Positions 6,983 through 8,980 of a stretch of 8,980 nucleotides of DNA are shown one piece after another. A model generated the notes under the pieces. That model had not been told where the DNA came from and made no database searches. It saw only the letters and a program-made list of their open reading frames with translations. How positions within the stretch are numbered: the stretch's first letter is position 1; the number at the start of each line of letters is the position of its first letter. A program made the translations under genes and the position numbers. Origin of the DNA: Candidatus Hydrogenedentota bacterium. GTDB lineage: Bacteria; Spirochaetota; Leptospiria; Turneriellales; J094. The DNA lies in assembly GCA_003695005.1 (NCBI GenBank), contig RFJE01000096.1:1-8980 (forward strand). Reading direction: 5' to 3'.

Positions 6983-7003
6983 GTTCAAAAAAAGAAGGGA
7001 ACA

Positions 7004-8947
7004 ATGTCGGAACTAAAGGATCCTCTAAAAGCAAGACAAAGTCGGTATGATGAAGTCTATGAAAAAGTAGATCGAAAGATTGGAAAGTATAAACAAGATT
7101 TATTAGATCAGCTTCCATTTAATCCGCTAGTTTTAAGTAAAGCATTTGAAGAAATCCAAAAAGGACATGCTAATTTTAAAGAATGGGCAGACCTTTTTGA
7201 AGGAGACCCTGGCTTGCAAACTCGTTTTTTTTATGAAGCCAATGCTTTAGTAAAAAAACGCAGGAAAGACGAATGGACAATTAAGAGTTTACAAGAGGCT
7301 ATGTCTGTACTTGGTCAATTTAAGACAATTTCTGTGCTAGAAAAAGTTTCTAGTGAATCTGTTTTAGAATCCTTTAAGAGACTCCCATGGAAAGAGTATG
7401 ATATTTTGTATAATGAAAGTTTGTATATGGCCGAGATGAGCAGATGGCTAGCTCCTTATTATGATGTTCCCGAAATGAGCGCTTATGCCTTAGGGCTATT
7501 AGCGAATATCGGTCACTTTGTAATGGCTCAGCTTTTTAAGGATCAGTATTTAGATGGCATTGTAAAAAACGAGGATCGAGTTATCAATGGCAAGTTTAAC
7601 TTATTAGAGTCGGAACGCGAAGGTTTCCAAGGCATGACTCATACAGAAGTTGGCTATTGGTTTATGAAAGGTTTAGGCTTTAGTAATGATTTCCCGATTG
7701 CCGCTTACTGGCATGAAAATCCGAAGCCTGATTTATTAAAAAGCCCCAAAAATCAATTAGTCGCTGTTTCTAATTATGTCATTTCATATTATGTTAAAGA
7801 AATGCTGCATAACAAGTTAGTTGTCGATACACTGGAAGACGACATTGTAGAACAGTCCGAAGAACGAGTGAATGATCTAAAAAAAGAAGTAAAGAGATAT
7901 TTAGTGAACAAATTTGGAATGAAAAGTAATGTAGTAAACCAGGTATTAGACAACATTAAAGCAGAAGTATTAACTCATATTAAGAGAAGGAAAGAAGCAA
8001 CGGATAGTTTATTTGAATATAGGCAATATGCCGCTGCTCTTCATGAAATCGGCGAAAATGCAGAGGAAGTTATTAACACATTGTTATCTAGCATTGATAA
8101 GTCGGTAGCTCAATTTTTACCTTATCCCATTGCCATTGATTACATGCGTCTTTCTGAAGTGCAAAAAAACAATTTTCCAAATGACGCTTTAAAAATCCCT
8201 GCGATTGCAACATCTATATTACAAAATTATACTACCATCATGCATTGTACCATACTAGGTTTTCTTTTATACCTAGATAAGCAAGCTCTCATTGATTACT
8301 TCCTGACACGAGTAAAAGATAGTTATTTGTACATGGGTATGGGAAAAGCAGTAAATACATTTACAACCATGTATGAGCATATTACCCGGCAAAAGCCACA
8401 TGAGTTGCGTTATCGCTTAACTATCATTGAAAACCATTACTTAAAACTTCGAAACCAAGTATATGAAGCCTGCCAAATACGGGCAGAAAGTAAAAATATG
8501 TCATCCATTCACAAAGTGCAAAGACTTATTGAGATCATAGACGAACTTTTAAAAGATTTTGCCTTACAGGAAGTGGAATATATAGCGGTCACTGATTTAG
8601 ATTATTTTGAAGAGCTGGAAGCTAAAAATAAACCATTTCGGATTGGATATGTTAGCTGGAATGGAGATCGGAGTTTAGAAGCAAGGCCACGATCTATTTT
8701 TTATTATCCGAAAGGTCTACCAAGCGGGAAGCAAATGCTACTATTACGAGATAAAAAACATAAAACCATGTACCGAATTCCTCAGTTTTTAATTTATAGA
8801 AAACCAGAAGACTCTTTACAAAGCTATTACTACCATGCCGAAAATATTTCTATATTAAAAAATACAAAAACAATCACTGTATTCTTAAAAGCATACAATG
8901 CCCCTGAACATATCGAAAAGAAAAAAATATCTTTTTCTTTAAAGTAA
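7004..8947 (+). CDS. HDOD-domain protein with long uncharacterised C-terminal region
   Basis: Predicted cytoplasmic signalling protein of 647 residues; no signal peptide or membrane segment is seen. An HDOD domain spans about 35-260: LPFNPLVLSKAFEEIQKG (37-54), FEGDPGLQTRFFYEAN (65-80), the SLQEAMSVLG stretch (95-104), ALGLLANIGHFVMAQLF (162-178), then MTHTEVGYWFMKGLGF (211-226) and AAYWHENP (233-240). The HD-phosphohydrolase metal pair is absent (LLAN where LLHD is expected), as usual for HDOD, which points to a scaffold or output role and not catalysis. Residues about 275-335 are charged and helical. The rest, to 647, includes an aromatic-rich segment (FRIGYVSWNGDRSLEARPRS, 545-564) that I do not recognise. 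The start has AAGGGA at 6995-7000 just upstream of the ATG. It is separated from the upstream operon by a terminator-like hairpin, so it is probably transcribed on its own. Confidence 0.85.
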   Translation: MSELKDPLKARQSRYDEVYEKVDRKIGKYKQDLLDQLPFNPLVLSKAFEEIQKGHANFKEWADLFEGDPGLQTRFFYEANALVKKRRKDEWTIKSLQEAMSVLGQFKTISVLEKVSSESVLESFKRLPWKEYDILYNESLYMAEMSRWLAPYYDVPEMSAYALGLLANIGHFVMAQLFKDQYLDGIVKNEDRVINGKFNLLESEREGFQGMTHTEVGYWFMKGLGFSNDFPIAAYWHENPKPDLLKSPKNQLVAVSNYVISYYVKEMLHNKLVVDTLEDDIVEQSEERVNDLKKEVKRYLVNKFGMKSNVVNQVLDNIKAEVLTHIKRRKEATDSLFEYRQYAAALHEIGENAEEVINTLLSSIDKSVAQFLPYPIAIDYMRLSEVQKNNFPNDALKIPAIATSILQNYTTIMHCTILGFLLYLDKQALIDYFLTRVKDSYLYMGMGKAVNTFTTMYEHITRQKPHELRYRLTIIENHYLKLRNQVYEACQIRAESKNMSSIHKVQRLIEIIDELLKDFALQEVEYIAVTDLDYFEELEAKNKPFRIGYVSWNGDRSLEARPRSIFYYPKGLPSGKQMLLLRDKKHKTMYRIPQFLIYRKPEDSLQSYYYHAENISILKNTKTITVFLKAYNAPEHIEKKKISFSLK

Positions 8948-8980
8948 AAAAGTACCTTAACCAGAACTCTGCACCGCCGC

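Noticed and set aside
6888..7118. Minus-strand open frame covering the HDOD promoter region
   Set aside because: It overlaps the start of the HDOD gene and the 15-bp palindrome. Its sequence has no family resemblance and no supported start.
8948..8980. Terminator or new gene after the HDOD stop
   Set aside because: The remaining 33 nt show no inverted repeat with a T-run and no clear start; too little sequence is left to judge.

Overview
The window reads as an AT-rich bacterial chromosome segment from a double-membrane organism. All seven supported genes lie on the + strand. Two predicted lipoproteins have loose lipoboxes (FFAC and LLNC), there is a likely outer-membrane beta-barrel, and signalling-type GGDEF/EAL and HDOD proteins are present. 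This mix suggests a spirochaete, perhaps of the Leptospira type. That placement is inference: no rRNA or other taxonomic marker is in view.

Layout. Positions 1-1287 hold the 3' part of a GGDEF-EAL protein with a degenerate GGDEF motif (SADEF) and an apparently intact EAL site. Positions 1324-4970 hold a tight four-gene block: a lipoprotein with a TolB-like propeller and two haem-binding motifs (similar to the hydrazine synthase alpha subunit family), a secreted thioredoxin-like protein, a 71-residue DUF4266-type lipoprotein ending in GGGCACK, and a DUF3570-type putative outer-membrane beta-barrel. A sodium:solute symporter follows at 5008-6747. Gaps are 37 nt or less and two junctions overlap, so positions 1-6747 could be one transcript. 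It would end at a long-stem terminator-like hairpin at 6794-6873. After a 256-nt intergenic region packed with repeats and palindromes, an HDOD-domain protein (7004-8947) starts a new transcription unit.

Working together. The four central genes look like an extracytoplasmic redox module: a haem protein, a thiol-disulfide protein, a small Cys-containing lipoprotein and an outer-membrane barrel. DUF4266, DUF3570 and a thioredoxin-like protein are, from recollection, recurrent neighbours, but the biochemical role is not established and no flavin transferase (ApbE) gene is in view.

Most notable signal. A repeat of about 52 nt in the 6748-7003 intergenic region occurs a second time, inverted, inside the 5' end of the DUF3570 gene. 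There it is translated as part of an unusually long region ahead of the signal-peptide hydrophobic core. A near-perfect hairpin sits directly next to it. This looks like a dispersed palindromic element that has been accommodated in frame within a coding sequence.
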